A DNA stretch of 31,879 nt from JAAZFZ01 sp035647435 (GCA_035647435.1 DASRNM010000031.1:1-31879); one strand, 5' to 3'. Numbered from the stretch's first letter, positions 16,704 through 24,589 are shown. Translations and numbers: made by a program. The notes: a model not told the origin generated them from the sequence alone.

Positions 16704-17459
16704 TCAAATATTTCCCTTTCTCTGTCTAACCACTTCAAACATTATTATCCCTGCCGCAACTGATGCGTTAAGGGAGTTTATATTTCCGCTCATAGGCATT
16801 GAAACAAGAAAATCACACTTTTCTTTTATGAGTCTGCCAAGGCCTTTGCCCTCCGAGCCGATTACTATAGCGACCGCACCTGTCAGGTCATGCTCACACC
16901 ACATGCTGCCGCCCATGTCCGCACCGTATATCCAAACACCATTTTTTTTGAGATCGTCAATGGCGGCGGCAAGGTTTGGCACCCTTGCAACGGGCACATA
17001 TTCAATAGCGCCTGCGGAGGCCTTGCCCACAGCGTAGCTCAACGATGCCGAGCGTCGTTTTGGGACGATCACACCGTGCGCACCTGCGGCATCAGCACTT
17101 CGGATTATTGCGCCGAGATTATGAGGGTCTTCAAGCTCGTCGCAAATTATAATTAAAGGTTGTTCACCCTTTTGTTTTGCGCTCTCAAAAATATCCTCAA
17201 TCTGTGCATATTCTTTAACTGCGGCGAGGGCTATGACGCCCTGATGATTGCCGTGGCCGCACATATAGTCAAGCTTGCGGGAGTCAACATCTTTGACGAC
17301 AATTCCGCGTTCACGGCACTGCGCCGCAATCTTCAAGAGGGTGCCACTGACACTGCCTTTCGCAACGAGGAGGCTGTCAATCGTTCGCCCACTTTTGAGT
17401 GCTTCAGATACAGCATTTCTGCCAATTATCATATCATCTTTTTGATTTTCGTTCTGCAT
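16704..17459 (-). CDS. rlmB: 23S rRNA (guanosine-2'-O-)-methyltransferase RlmB
   Basis: SPOUT-family methyltransferase that 2'-O-methylates a guanosine of 23S rRNA (G2251 in E. coli). The N-terminal substrate-binding domain starts with IIGRNAVSEAL. The knotted catalytic part shows LEDPHNLGAIIRSADAAG, VIGSEGKGL and the closing MPMSGNINSLNAS. I start at 17459 (251 residues), because the extension to 17531 would include the promoter -10 at 17491-17496 and adds an atypical hydrophobic stretch. The ribosome binding site is weak (AAGGA 14 nt upstream, or GGGG 5 nt upstream). In many Bacillota rlmB neighbours sigH, but here it heads an operon with the pseudo-ATPase. Confidence 0.93.
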   Translation of the reverse strand: MQNENQKDDMIIGRNAVSEALKSGRTIDSLLVAKGSVSGTLLKIAAQCRERGIVVKDVDSRKLDYMCGHGNHQGVIALAAVKEYAQIEDIFESAKQKGEQPLIIICDELEDPHNLGAIIRSADAAGAHGVIVPKRRSASLSYAVGKASAGAIEYVPVARVPNLAAAIDDLKKNGVWIYGADMGGSMWCEHDLTGAVAIVIGSEGKGLGRLIKEKCDFLVSMPMSGNINSLNASVAAGIIMFEVVRQRKGNI

Positions 17460-17490
17460 ATTAACCCCATTATCCTTTTTATATATACTG

Positions 17491-17499
17491 ATTATAACA
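17491..17499 (-). promoter_or_regulatory. Extended -10 promoter of rlmB
   Basis: Perfect TATAAT (17491-17496) preceded by TGn on the minus strand. The -35 region is weak (TTGTTT at 15 nt or TGTTGT at 17 nt). Start of transcription near 17484 leaves a leader of about 25 nt before the ATG at 17459. Confidence 0.6.
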
Positions 17500-17610
17500 T
17501 AAATCCTGTAAAAACAACACAAGATTTTCAAATGTATAAATTTTTATTATAAACAACTGTATTGCTTCAAGTTTACTGCGAATTTTCACAAAAGCTCTCA
17601 AATTATTGCT

Positions 17611-17638
17611 TTGTTTTTCCAATTTTACAAAATATAAC
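17611..17638 (+). promoter_or_regulatory. Possible promoter of spoIIE
   Basis: TTGTTT (17611-17616), a 16-nt spacer and TATAAC (17633-17638) lie about 110 nt before the spoIIE start. Both hexamers deviate from consensus. In Bacillus spoIIE uses an unusually spaced sigma-A promoter activated by Spo0A, so a weak match is not surprising, but I cannot confirm this one. Apart from this and the sites listed beside it, I see nothing else in the 287-nt gap between rlmB and spoIIE. Confidence 0.28.
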
Positions 17639-17726
17639 AGCAGACAGCGACATTGTTTTTGGAGAAGAATATATAGAATTTTAAATTAGAACAAGAGGAG
17701 AGTGTGCCTGTGCAGAATAAAAAAAG

Positions 17727-17733
17727 TGTCGAA
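17727..17733 (+). promoter_or_regulatory. Sequence matching a Spo0A box (0A box)
   Basis: TGTCGAA exactly matches the published 0A-box core and lies 13 nt before the spoIIE start. Spo0A control of spoIIE is established in Bacillus. However, the site falls in the ribosome binding region, downstream of any likely promoter, where activation is hard to imagine, so chance is a real possibility. Confidence 0.25.
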
Positions 17734-17746
17734 AGGAATGAAAACA

Positions 17747-20062
17747 ATGGAAAAAGCGGATGTTAAAAACGTTCGAGTAATTTTACAGTCAAAAGAGTTG
17801 CCTGAAATAATCAAAATAGCGATATTTCAGGTTGTAAGCCTGATTTTCGGCCTTGCCGCCGCCCGTGCACAGATTTTTGGGGGATTGTCGCCATTTGCCG
17901 TTGCGTTTGTAGCGACTGTTCCTTCAAAGTATGCGCTCGCCGCGGTTATTGGTGGTTCTGTCGGCAGTCTTGCTACTGTTTCGGCATCAACCGCTGTTCA
18001 AAGCATTGCCGCAATGGCAGCTGCTGCGGCAATCAACACAACGGTTTCTCGTTTTATTTCTCTAAGAGAAAACAGAATCATAGCGCCTTGCGTTGCGTCA
18101 ATATGTTGCCTTGCGTCGGGCATTACCACAATGCTCGCAGTTGGCTTCACTCTCAACGGCACGATGCTTTTTGTCTGTGAGGCTGTTTTGGCTGGAGGAG
18201 CGGCTTATTTTATAAAAAGAACCATGGAGATTAAACCTATGCCAACCGGCGGTTTTTGTTTGAGCAACCAGGAGACCGCCTGTGTTATTATAACCGCTTG
18301 TATTTTTGTTATGTCACTTTCGGTGTTCTCTGTAAAGGGATTTGTGCCAGCAAGGTTGCTTTCTGCTTTTGTTATTATATTGTTTGCTTGTTTTTCAAGA
18401 GAAACGGGGGGCAGTATAGCTGGAATATGTGCAGGCGTTTGTGTTGGGTTTGCAACAAATAACCCCACCCTTGCTGCAACCTTTGCCCTGGGAGGGCTTT
18501 TGGCAGGTATTTTTTCCCCGTTGGGACGGCTCGCTTGTTCAGGTGCATTTGTTGTCGTTTGCGGAGTATCTGCACTGGTGAGCAATGAGGTGCAGGCAGT
18601 ATCTGTGCTAATAGAGGCCGCCATTGCCTGCGTTATTTTTTGCGCAATACCTCCACAGAAATTAGAAATGCTAAAAAAATATGCTATCAAAACACCGACT
18701 CCTGCGCCCGAGGACAGCAACACAAATGCAGTGGTGATGAAGCTTAACAATGCGGCAACGGCAATCAACGGTGTTTCAGATTATATCGAAAAGGTTTCAT
18801 GCTCACTCAATAGATTGGCAGAGCCCGAAAACGAAGCGGTATTTTTGCGTGTGCGTGAAGAGGTGTGTTCTAACTGTGGTCTGTTGACGCATTGTTGGTC
18901 AAACTGCAACAAGGAAACACAGCAGGCTTTTAACGAGCTTGTTGATATAATAAAAAACGATGAATGTTTGAGCACAGATATGCTCAGCGAGCCACTTTCT
19001 GGCAGATGCATTAGAGCATATGAGCTGACTTCATCATTCAATAAGCATTATTTGAATATGGTTGCGAAAAGGGGAACGGCGCAAAGAATAAGTCAAATAC
19101 GTGAGGTCGTTTCAGATCAATTTGAAAGCGTTTCGGATTTGCTCAAAAGTATGGCAAAAAGTGTTGGGCAAACGGTTAGCTTTGAGCCTGAGCTTTCACG
19201 CTTGGCTTCGGAGGTTTGCGAATCCTTTGACATACGAGTTTATGCGGTGAGTTGTCTTGTCAATGAGTTGGGGAGAATGAGCCTTAGCATACAGACAGGT
19301 GAAATCAAGCCGACGGTCAACAAAACACAGCTCACAAGAGCCATAAGCAAGGCTTGCGACAGGGAGCTTGATTTGCCCTGCATAGTTGAAAACCCTGAAT
19401 ACACACTTATGACATTTTCACAAAGAGCTTCAATAAAGGTGAAACTCGGAGCGGCACAGATTCCTTGCAAAGAGGGGGAGTATTGCGGTGATTATTTTGA
19501 GTGCTTTGAGGATGGAAACGGGCACGAGGTTATAATACTTAGTGACGGCATGGGTACAGGTGATAGGGCCGCAGTCGATGCCGCACTTGCAACAGAGATA
19601 TTTTCATCATTGGTCAAGGCAGGGCTTGGCTTTGACTGTGCGTTAAGGCTGACCAATTCTGCATTGCTTGTCAAGGGAATCGATGAATCGCTTTCAACGC
19701 TTGATGTTGTTAGCATTGACTTGTTCAGCGGGAAAGCCGAGTTTTCAAAGGCGGGCGGCGCAATGTCTTTTGTCAGAAAGAAAAACAAAGTTGCCGCTCT
19801 TGAGCTATCCGCACTCCCTGCAGGCATCTTGAGGGAAGTAAACTTTGAAAAGGCATATGCAAACCTTGAAACAGGCGATATTGTTGTGATGGTTTCAGAC
19901 GGGATTATTGGCAACGACCATTCATGGATTATGGAGGAGCTGAAAATCTGGAGAGGGAACAGTGCACAGGAGCTTGCGCAAAGAATATCTGAGATGGCAA
20001 GGCGACAAAAGGTAAAAGGCAGACAAGATGATATGACAGTTATCTGCGCCATAATTGATTAG
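17747..20062 (+). CDS. spoIIE: Stage II sporulation protein E, serine phosphatase
   Basis: Membrane phosphatase that dephosphorylates the anti-anti-sigma factor SpoIIAA in the forespore, freeing sigma-F, and that interacts with FtsZ at the polar septum. With the ATG at 17747 it has 771 residues. The start follows AAAGGA at 9-10 nt and the opening MEKA resembles B. subtilis SpoIIE; frames open further upstream begin with GTG and look unrelated. About ten membrane helices occupy residues 20-320. A linker carries the cysteine cluster CSNCGLLTHCW (about 372-382), then an FtsZ-interaction/linker region. The C-terminal PP2C domain starts near residue 570 with LSDGMGTGDRAA (about 600) as metal site and ends in VSDGII and DDMTVI. 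It is transcribed alone between divergent rlmB and a shared terminator. Confidence 0.96.
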   Translation: MEKADVKNVRVILQSKELPEIIKIAIFQVVSLIFGLAAARAQIFGGLSPFAVAFVATVPSKYALAAVIGGSVGSLATVSASTAVQSIAAMAAAAAINTTVSRFISLRENRIIAPCVASICCLASGITTMLAVGFTLNGTMLFVCEAVLAGGAAYFIKRTMEIKPMPTGGFCLSNQETACVIITACIFVMSLSVFSVKGFVPARLLSAFVIILFACFSRETGGSIAGICAGVCVGFATNNPTLAATFALGGLLAGIFSPLGRLACSGAFVVVCGVSALVSNEVQAVSVLIEAAIACVIFCAIPPQKLEMLKKYAIKTPTPAPEDSNTNAVVMKLNNAATAINGVSDYIEKVSCSLNRLAEPENEAVFLRVREEVCSNCGLLTHCWSNCNKETQQAFNELVDIIKNDECLSTDMLSEPLSGRCIRAYELTSSFNKHYLNMVAKRGTAQRISQIREVVSDQFESVSDLLKSMAKSVGQTVSFEPELSRLASEVCESFDIRVYAVSCLVNELGRMSLSIQTGEIKPTVNKTQLTRAISKACDRELDLPCIVENPEYTLMTFSQRASIKVKLGAAQIPCKEGEYCGDYFECFEDGNGHEVIILSDGMGTGDRAAVDAALATEIFSSLVKAGLGFDCALRLTNSALLVKGIDESLSTLDVVSIDLFSGKAEFSKAGGAMSFVRKKNKVAALELSALPAGILREVNFEKAYANLETGDIVVMVSDGIIGNDHSWIMEELKIWRGNSAQELAQRISEMARRQKVKGRQDDMTVICAIID

Positions 20063-20068
20063 ATAATT

Positions 20069-20097
20069 AAAAAAATCGGTACACGACCGATTTTTAA
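20069..20097. terminator. Bidirectional terminator between spoIIE and mnmA
   Basis: A 10-bp stem (20071-20080 with 20086-20095) with A and T runs on either side, lying between the convergent ends of spoIIE (20062) and mnmA (20128). The minus direction has the longer T run (7), so it is a stronger terminator for the nadA-mnmA transcript. Confidence 0.87.
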
Positions 20098-20127
20098 TAG
20101 CAGCATTCTAAATCATAGAAAGCAGCT

Positions 20128-21198
20128 TTATTCAATTGTGCCGCCACCTATAACTACATCATCGTCATAAAGAACAACGGCCTGCCCGCTTGTTATTGCT
20201 CTTTGAGGCGAATCGAATTCAACATGAATCCTATCCCCTCCGACCTGTTCAACTGTGGCCCATTGCTCTTTCTGCTTGTACCTAACACGGGCACGAACCT
20301 TTAGCGGTCGGTCTATACTATCTTTAGTTATCAAATTAATATCGTTTGCATAAAAGCTTTTTGAAAAGAGTTTATACTCGTCGCTTAGAATGACACGATT
20401 ATTTTTCATATCCTTTTGATAAACATACATGGGGTTCGGCAGAGCAAGACCGAGCCCTTTTCTTTGCCCTGTGGTGTACCTTATTATTCCCTTATGTTCA
20501 CCGAGAATTGCCCCTTTAGTGTCAACGAACTGCCCGTTTTGAAAACATTTTCCCGTATGTTTTTCAATGAAATCGGCATACTTTCCGTCGGGAACAAAGC
20601 ATATATCTTGACTGTCGCTTTTTCTTGCGTTCAAAAACCCATTTTCTTGAGCAATTTTACGAACCTCTGACTTTTCAAGGGAACCTAAGGGGAGCAAGGT
20701 TTTTGAAAGCCTATTTTGGTCGAGAGAATAAAGCACATAGCTTTGGTCTTTTGTTAAATCAATAGCTTTTTTTAGTAGATACCTCTGCATGTTTTTGTCG
20801 TGTTCGATTATTGCATAATGGCCTGTCGAGATGCAATCGATATTCATTTGCTCGGCACTTTCAAACAGCTTTTTGAATTTGATGTATTTATTGCAGTCAA
20901 TACAGGGGTTCGGAGTTTTGCCCTCAATATATGAGCTTACAAAACGGTCGATAACATCGGTTTTAAAACTGTTTTGATAATTGAAAACACAATGCTCCAT
21001 GCTCAGCTGATTTGCAACGCTTTTAGCGTCCTCAACGTCGGAGAGCGAGCCAGTTGCCTTTTCAGGGCAACCTGCATCTTCGCCTTTATAAAGGCTTAGA
21101 GTAACGCCAACGGCCTCATAGCCCTCTTTTTTAATTAGATAAGCGGCTACTGAGCTGTCGACCCCTCCGCTCATTGCAACGAGCACGCTTTTTGCCAT
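20128..21198 (-). CDS. mnmA: tRNA-specific 2-thiouridylase MnmA
   Basis: Adenylates and thiolates U34 of Lys, Glu and Gln tRNAs, using sulfur passed from a cysteine desulfurase. It has 356 residues. The PP-loop SGGVDSS is at 10-16. The catalytic cysteine pair is C99 (in TPNPCIDC) and C200 (in SQDICFVPDG). The middle GQRKGLG block and the C-terminal beta-barrel domain are present. The ATG follows the nadA stop by one base (TGATATG), which implies coupling. Its presence beside iscS and iscU indicates that the IscS encoded here is the probable sulfur donor. Confidence 0.97.
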   Translation of the reverse strand: MAKSVLVAMSGGVDSSVAAYLIKKEGYEAVGVTLSLYKGEDAGCPEKATGSLSDVEDAKSVANQLSMEHCVFNYQNSFKTDVIDRFVSSYIEGKTPNPCIDCNKYIKFKKLFESAEQMNIDCISTGHYAIIEHDKNMQRYLLKKAIDLTKDQSYVLYSLDQNRLSKTLLPLGSLEKSEVRKIAQENGFLNARKSDSQDICFVPDGKYADFIEKHTGKCFQNGQFVDTKGAILGEHKGIIRYTTGQRKGLGLALPNPMYVYQKDMKNNRVILSDEYKLFSKSFYANDINLITKDSIDRPLKVRARVRYKQKEQWATVEQVGGDRIHVEFDSPQRAITSGQAVVLYDDDVVIGGGTIE

Positions 21199-21199
21199 A

Positions 21200-22111
21200 T
21201 CAGCCTAACCTCATCATTTCGTCAATGCACCGTTTTGCCTTGAGCCTTACTTTTTCGTCAATCGTTATCTCGTCGCCGCCTTTGCCAAGCACACAGTTAT
21301 AAACGTCCATAAGGGTTGTCGCCTTCATGTCCGCGCATATTAGGTCTTTAGACAGCGGATAGAATTTTTTATCAGGGCAGTCAAACTGCAGATGCTCTGC
21401 TATGCTAACCTCTGTTCCGATTAAGAACTCTTCATTGTCAGACTTATTTGCAAAATCCATAATCTGTGAAGTGGAGCCGACAAAGTCTGCCATTTCAGAA
21501 ACCTCCGGCAAGCATTCGGGGTGAACGAGCAATAAAGCATTTGGGTGCGCCTTTTTAGCCTCTTTTGCTTGCTCAACAGATACAGCGGCGTGAACCGGGC
21601 AACCGCCTTGTAAAAACTTGAAAGTCTTTTCGGGCACTTGTTTTGCAACATAACGCCCTAAATTTATATCGGGAATAAACAATATTTTATCATTATCCAT
21701 ATTTTTTACAATTTTAACCGCTGACGAGGACGTTACACAAACATCGCAAACGCTTTTGAGGTCGGTTGTGGTGTTTATATATGCAACAACGGAATAGCCT
21801 GGGTTTTCTTTTTTAACACCGCTGATGTATTCCTTGCTCATCTGCTCAGCCATAGGGCAACCCGCAACGGAGTTTGCGAGATAGACACTTTTTTCGGGGG
21901 ACAGCACCTTGACCGTTTCCGCCATGAAACGAACACCGCACATTATAATGTTTTTTTGCTTTGCTTTTTGTGCCATAACGCTTAACTGATAGGAGTCGCC
22001 GTTATAGTCGGCAATCTCTATAATATCCCTTGTTTGATAGCTGTGTGCAAGAATACAAACATCCTTTTCTTTTTTTATTCTATTAATTTCATCTTGAATA
22101 TTTCTTATCAT
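21200..22111 (-). CDS. nadA: Quinolinate synthase NadA
   Basis: Condenses iminoaspartate with dihydroxyacetone phosphate to quinolinate in NAD synthesis; an oxygen-sensitive [4Fe-4S] enzyme. With the ATG at 22111 it has 303 residues, the short thermotogal/clostridial form. An ATG at 22120 abuts the only purine-rich site, whereas 22111 lies 9 nt from it. Likely cluster ligands are C85 (SVAGCPM), C171 (QGGCPVHA) and C259 (LICADMK), with spacing like that of the Thermotoga enzyme. ILAHSYQ near residue 22 is the substrate-binding HxY region. Usual partners nadB and nadC are not in the window. Its place next to iscS/iscU fits its need for a cluster. Confidence 0.95.
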   Translation of the reverse strand: MIRNIQDEINRIKKEKDVCILAHSYQTRDIIEIADYNGDSYQLSVMAQKAKQKNIIMCGVRFMAETVKVLSPEKSVYLANSVAGCPMAEQMSKEYISGVKKENPGYSVVAYINTTTDLKSVCDVCVTSSSAVKIVKNMDNDKILFIPDINLGRYVAKQVPEKTFKFLQGGCPVHAAVSVEQAKEAKKAHPNALLLVHPECLPEVSEMADFVGSTSQIMDFANKSDNEEFLIGTEVSIAEHLQFDCPDKKFYPLSKDLICADMKATTLMDVYNCVLGKGGDEITIDEKVRLKAKRCIDEMMRLG

Positions 22112-22183
22112 TTTTATCATTCCGTTTCATTTGGTTAATTTCCACCGTAAAGCAAAGGTTGAGCTGTTAATAAATATAATACA

Positions 22184-22212
22184 ATAATATATATTTTTTT
22201 CCATAAGTTCAA
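22184..22212 (-). promoter_or_regulatory. Promoter of nadA-mnmA
   Basis: TTGAAC (22207-22212), a 17-nt spacer and TATTAT (22184-22189) in an AT-rich gap of 128 nt between iscU and nadA. I see no terminator after iscU, so part of the nadA transcript may also come from the isc promoter. Confidence 0.6.
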
Positions 22213-22239
22213 GCTTATAGCGCAAATTATTTGAAAAGG

Positions 22240-22686
22240 CTAGATATCATCACTCTCGACATTTTGGCATGCATGGCAGCAACCGCTACAGGTTAGTTTT
22301 TCTTTGTCATAGTCTATTGAGTTTTTATCATAATAATCCGCTACGGCTGCTTTCACAGCCCCTTCGGCAAGCACAGAGCAATGAATTTTTGCAGGTGGCA
22401 AACCGTTGAGAGCTTTCACAACGTCCTTGTTTGTCAGCTTGAGCGCATCTTCAATAGTTTTGCCCTTTATCATTTCAGTTGCCATTGAGCTGGTCGCTAT
22501 GGCTGAGGCACAACCGAATGTGTTGAATTTTACATCGCTTATTATTCCGTTGTCAACATTAATGTACACTTTCATAATATCGCCACACTTGGCGTTTCCG
22601 ACCTCTCCGACTCCATCGGCACTTTCTATTTTACCGACATTCCGAGGGTTCGCAAAATGGTCCATAACCTCTTTACTGTAAAGCAT
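22240..22686 (-). CDS. iscU: Fe-S cluster assembly scaffold IscU/NifU-like, with cysteine-rich tail
   Basis: Scaffold on which IscS-derived sulfur and iron form [2Fe-2S] and [4Fe-4S] clusters before transfer to targets. The three cluster cysteines and the aspartate are present: C34 and D36 (NAKCGDIM), C59 (TFGCASAIA) and C103 (KIHCSVLA). The protein has 148 residues, about 20 more than E. coli IscU, because of a C-terminal extension with C133, C136, C137 and C140 (CSGCCHAC). The gene overlaps the end of iscS by 14 nt and its ribosome binding site lies inside iscS. The tail could bind metal or act as a transfer arm; this is inference. Confidence 0.95.
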   Translation of the reverse strand: MLYSKEVMDHFANPRNVGKIESADGVGEVGNAKCGDIMKVYINVDNGIISDVKFNTFGCASAIATSSMATEMIKGKTIEDALKLTNKDVVKALNGLPPAKIHCSVLAEGAVKAAVADYYDKNSIDYDKEKLTCSGCCHACQNVESDDI

Positions 22687-23869
22687 ATTTTGCCTCCTCC
22701 TTTTGGATTCGTTCCCATACAGGTGACATATCCCTTAATCTTGCAACGATATTAGGCAGGACTTCAATTATATAATCCGCCTCATCAATGGTGTTAAGTT
22801 CACTTAATGATATGCGTAGTGAACCATGCGCAATTTCGTGCGGCAACCCGATTGCCAAAAGCACATGGCTAGGGTCGAGTGAACCAGACGTGCACGCAGA
22901 GCCCGACGAGGCGCAAATACCCTTGAGGTCCAGCGAGAGCAAAAGTGATTCGCCTTCAATGCCCTCAAAGCAAAAGCTAATATTGCCGGGGAGCCTGTTT
23001 TGCCTATCGCCGTTGAGCCTTGAACGTGGGATTGTGTTAAGAATTTTTTCAATTATCCTATCTCTCAAACTGCTCACATATTCAATGTTTCCTTCAAGGT
23101 TATCGCACGCATATTTTAATGCTGATGCAGCGCTGACAACAAGGGGGACATTTTCTGTTCCCGGTCTTTTTCCTCTTTCTTGCGCACCGCCGAAAATTAT
23201 ATTGTTGAGAATGATTCCCTTCCTGCAATACAAACCACCGCAGCCCTTAGGTCCGTGAAATTTGTGTGAGGAAAAGGAGAGCATATCAATGTTTTCATCA
23301 ACAACATTTATTTTAAGATGACCGACTGCCTGCACAGCATCGGTGTGAAATATGACACCCTTTTCTTTACATATACTCCCTATTATAGAAACAGGCTGAA
23401 TTGTACCGATTTCGTTGTTGGCATACATAATTGTTACAAGTGCCGTGTCGTCTCTAATGGCTTCCTTGACATCGTCGGGGTTGATGATTCCGTTTTCGCC
23501 AACATCGAGGTAGGTCACTTCAAAGCCCTCTTTTTCAAGCGCTTGTAATGTGTGCAAAACGGCATGGTGCTCGATTTTTGTCGATATCAAATGCCGCTTG
23601 CCTTTTTTCTCACCGTTCTTTGCACAGGAGCGTATTGCCCAGTTGTCAGATTCCGTGCCACCCGAGGTGAAATAAATCTCGTTGCTGCGACAACCGAGAA
23701 TACTTGCAATCGTTTCCCTTGATTCTTTGACTTTTCTTGCCGATTGTTGCCCAACTGAATGAAGACTTGATGGGTTGCCGTAGTCCTCACGAAGGCTTTT
23801 TGACATTGCTTGTGCTGCAGCGTCGCAAATTGCGGTCGTGGCAGCATTGTCTACATAAACTGTTTTCAT
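22673..23869 (-). CDS. iscS: Cysteine desulfurase IscS/NifS
   Basis: PLP enzyme that converts cysteine to alanine and holds the sulfur as a persulfide for IscU, MnmA and other acceptors. Starting at 23869 it has 398 residues and opens with the family sequence VYVDNAATT. The PLP lysine is K203 (SSHKFHGPKG) and the persulfide cysteine is C326 in SSGSACTSG, on the extended loop of group I enzymes. Upstream in-frame codons to 23932 run through the promoter and operator and are excluded. The ribosome binding site (ATGGTG) is weak. It has its own promoter downstream of iscR and overlaps iscU. Confidence 0.96.
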   Translation of the reverse strand: MKTVYVDNAATTAICDAAAQAMSKSLREDYGNPSSLHSVGQQSARKVKESRETIASILGCRSNEIYFTSGGTESDNWAIRSCAKNGEKKGKRHLISTKIEHHAVLHTLQALEKEGFEVTYLDVGENGIINPDDVKEAIRDDTALVTIMYANNEIGTIQPVSIIGSICKEKGVIFHTDAVQAVGHLKINVVDENIDMLSFSSHKFHGPKGCGGLYCRKGIILNNIIFGGAQERGKRPGTENVPLVVSAASALKYACDNLEGNIEYVSSLRDRIIEKILNTIPRSRLNGDRQNRLPGNISFCFEGIEGESLLLSLDLKGICASSGSACTSGSLDPSHVLLAIGLPHEIAHGSLRISLSELNTIDEADYIIEVLPNIVARLRDMSPVWERIQKEEAKYALQ

Positions 23870-23897
23870 ATTAAACACCATACTTTTTACAAAATCT

Positions 23898-23920
23898 ATT
23901 CCTACCAAAGCGGTATGAAT
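23898..23920 (-). promoter_or_regulatory. Inverted repeat, candidate IscR operator
   Basis: On the minus strand 9-nt arms ATTCATACC and GGTAGGAAT flank GCTTT; eight of nine arm positions are complementary. The repeat begins 2 nt downstream of the iscS -10 hexamer and covers the predicted transcription start near 23916. This is a repressor position, directly next to an Rrf2-family regulator gene. No comparable perfect copy was seen at the iscR promoter. Confidence 0.55.
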
Positions 23921-23922
23921 TA

Positions 23923-23950
23923 ATTTTATCACAATTTACTGATTTGTCAA
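23923..23950 (-). promoter_or_regulatory. Promoter of iscS-iscU
   Basis: Perfect TTGACA (23945-23950), a 16-nt spacer and TAAAAT (23923-23928) preceded by TGn. It lies in the 94-nt gap between iscR and iscS. A short hairpin AGTCTTT/AAAGACT just upstream overlaps the -35 and has no T run of its own, so it is not a convincing iscR terminator. Confidence 0.8.
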
Positions 23951-23963
23951 GTCTTTAAAAAGA

Positions 23964-24377
23964 CTATTTTGACGTTGAGTTCCATAAATCGCTAAGAGTG
24001 TATTTATCAACATAATTGTTAATAACCTCATACAGACCGTTCCAAAAATCCAATGTCAGACATTTTTCCCGTCGCGGGCAGTCATTGACATCGTTTATAA
24101 GACAGGAGGTTGGCACAAGCTCTCCCTCTGTTACTCTCAAAATTTCACCTACAGTGTATTCTTCCGGTTTTCTAGCAAGCATATACCCACCTTGAGCGCC
24201 ACGAACGCTTTTAAGATAACCGACCTTGCAAAGCAGCGATACAATTTGTTCAAGGTATTTTAAAGAAATATCTTGCCTTTTTGCGATATCTTTGAGCGAA
24301 ACATAATCACCGTTATTATGCTCAGTGAGGTCAAGCATTAATCTGAGCGCATATCTGCCCTTTGTTGAAACTCTCAT
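23964..24377 (-). CDS. iscR: Rrf2-family transcriptional regulator, IscR-like
   Basis: Winged-helix repressor of the Rrf2 family. It has 137 residues and starts MRVSTKGRYALRLM, with the recognition region SLKYLEQIV and wing GGYMLAR. Three cysteines in the C-terminal half (C92, C100, C106; spacing x7 and x5) match the [2Fe-2S] site of IscR, with slightly wider first spacing than E. coli (x5, x5). CymR-type members lack them. It precedes iscS-iscU, as an Fe-S-sensing regulator should. A GGAGG site 7 nt before the ATG and a good promoter support the start. Confidence 0.93.
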   Translation of the reverse strand: MRVSTKGRYALRLMLDLTEHNNGDYVSLKDIAKRQDISLKYLEQIVSLLCKVGYLKSVRGAQGGYMLARKPEEYTVGEILRVTEGELVPTSCLINDVNDCPRREKCLTLDFWNGLYEVINNYVDKYTLSDLWNSTSK

Positions 24378-24397
24378 TTAATCGCCTCCAATTTAAT

Positions 24398-24426
24398 ATT
24401 TTACCATAGGTTTATCAGGTAATCAA
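24398..24426 (-). promoter_or_regulatory. Promoter of iscR
   Basis: TTGATT (24421-24426), a 17-nt spacer and TAAAAT (24398-24403). The spacer contains ACCTGATAA-ACCT followed by ATGGT, including a small ACC-TAT-GGT palindrome. This could be a second, different regulator site, but I cannot align it well with the iscS operator. Confidence 0.65.
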
Positions 24427-24560
24427 TTTTTTTGATTTAATTGTACATACTATTATCAGGCATAAATGACCCTATAACATCGGTGTTTTGGTAAAGATTC
24501 GGCAAAAAGCATAGTTTTTTCAAATTTAAAAAAGTTTTTCTAAATAATCAAAAAAATGTG

Positions 24561-24589
24561 TTGACAAACGCAAATTCTTGCTCTATGAT
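24561..24589 (+). promoter_or_regulatory. Promoter of the sigH-like gene
   Basis: Perfect TTGACA (24561-24566), a 17-nt spacer and TATGAT (24584-24589), 37 nt before the ATG. The stretch from 24427 to 24560, upstream towards iscR, is AT-rich and holds nothing else I can name. Confidence 0.8.

Noticed and set aside
16373..16738. A 121-codon frame overlapping the pseudo-ATPase N-terminus in another frame, checked as a possible frameshifted part of that gene.
   Set aside because: Its product is a shadow translation of the acidic region (Lys/Leu-rich, no domain), and the main frame is continuous.
17460..17531. Longer rlmB frame starting at 17531.
   Set aside because: It includes the extended -10 promoter and would lie mostly upstream of the transcription start.
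22202..22220. Small inverted repeat CATAAG/CTTATA near the end of iscU as a terminator.
   Set aside because: About 5 bp, and the minus-strand flank is A-rich rather than T-rich; it overlaps the nadA -35.
23870..23932. Longer iscS frame starting at 23932.
   Set aside because: It runs across the predicted transcription start and operator; the ATG at 23869 matches the family N-terminus.
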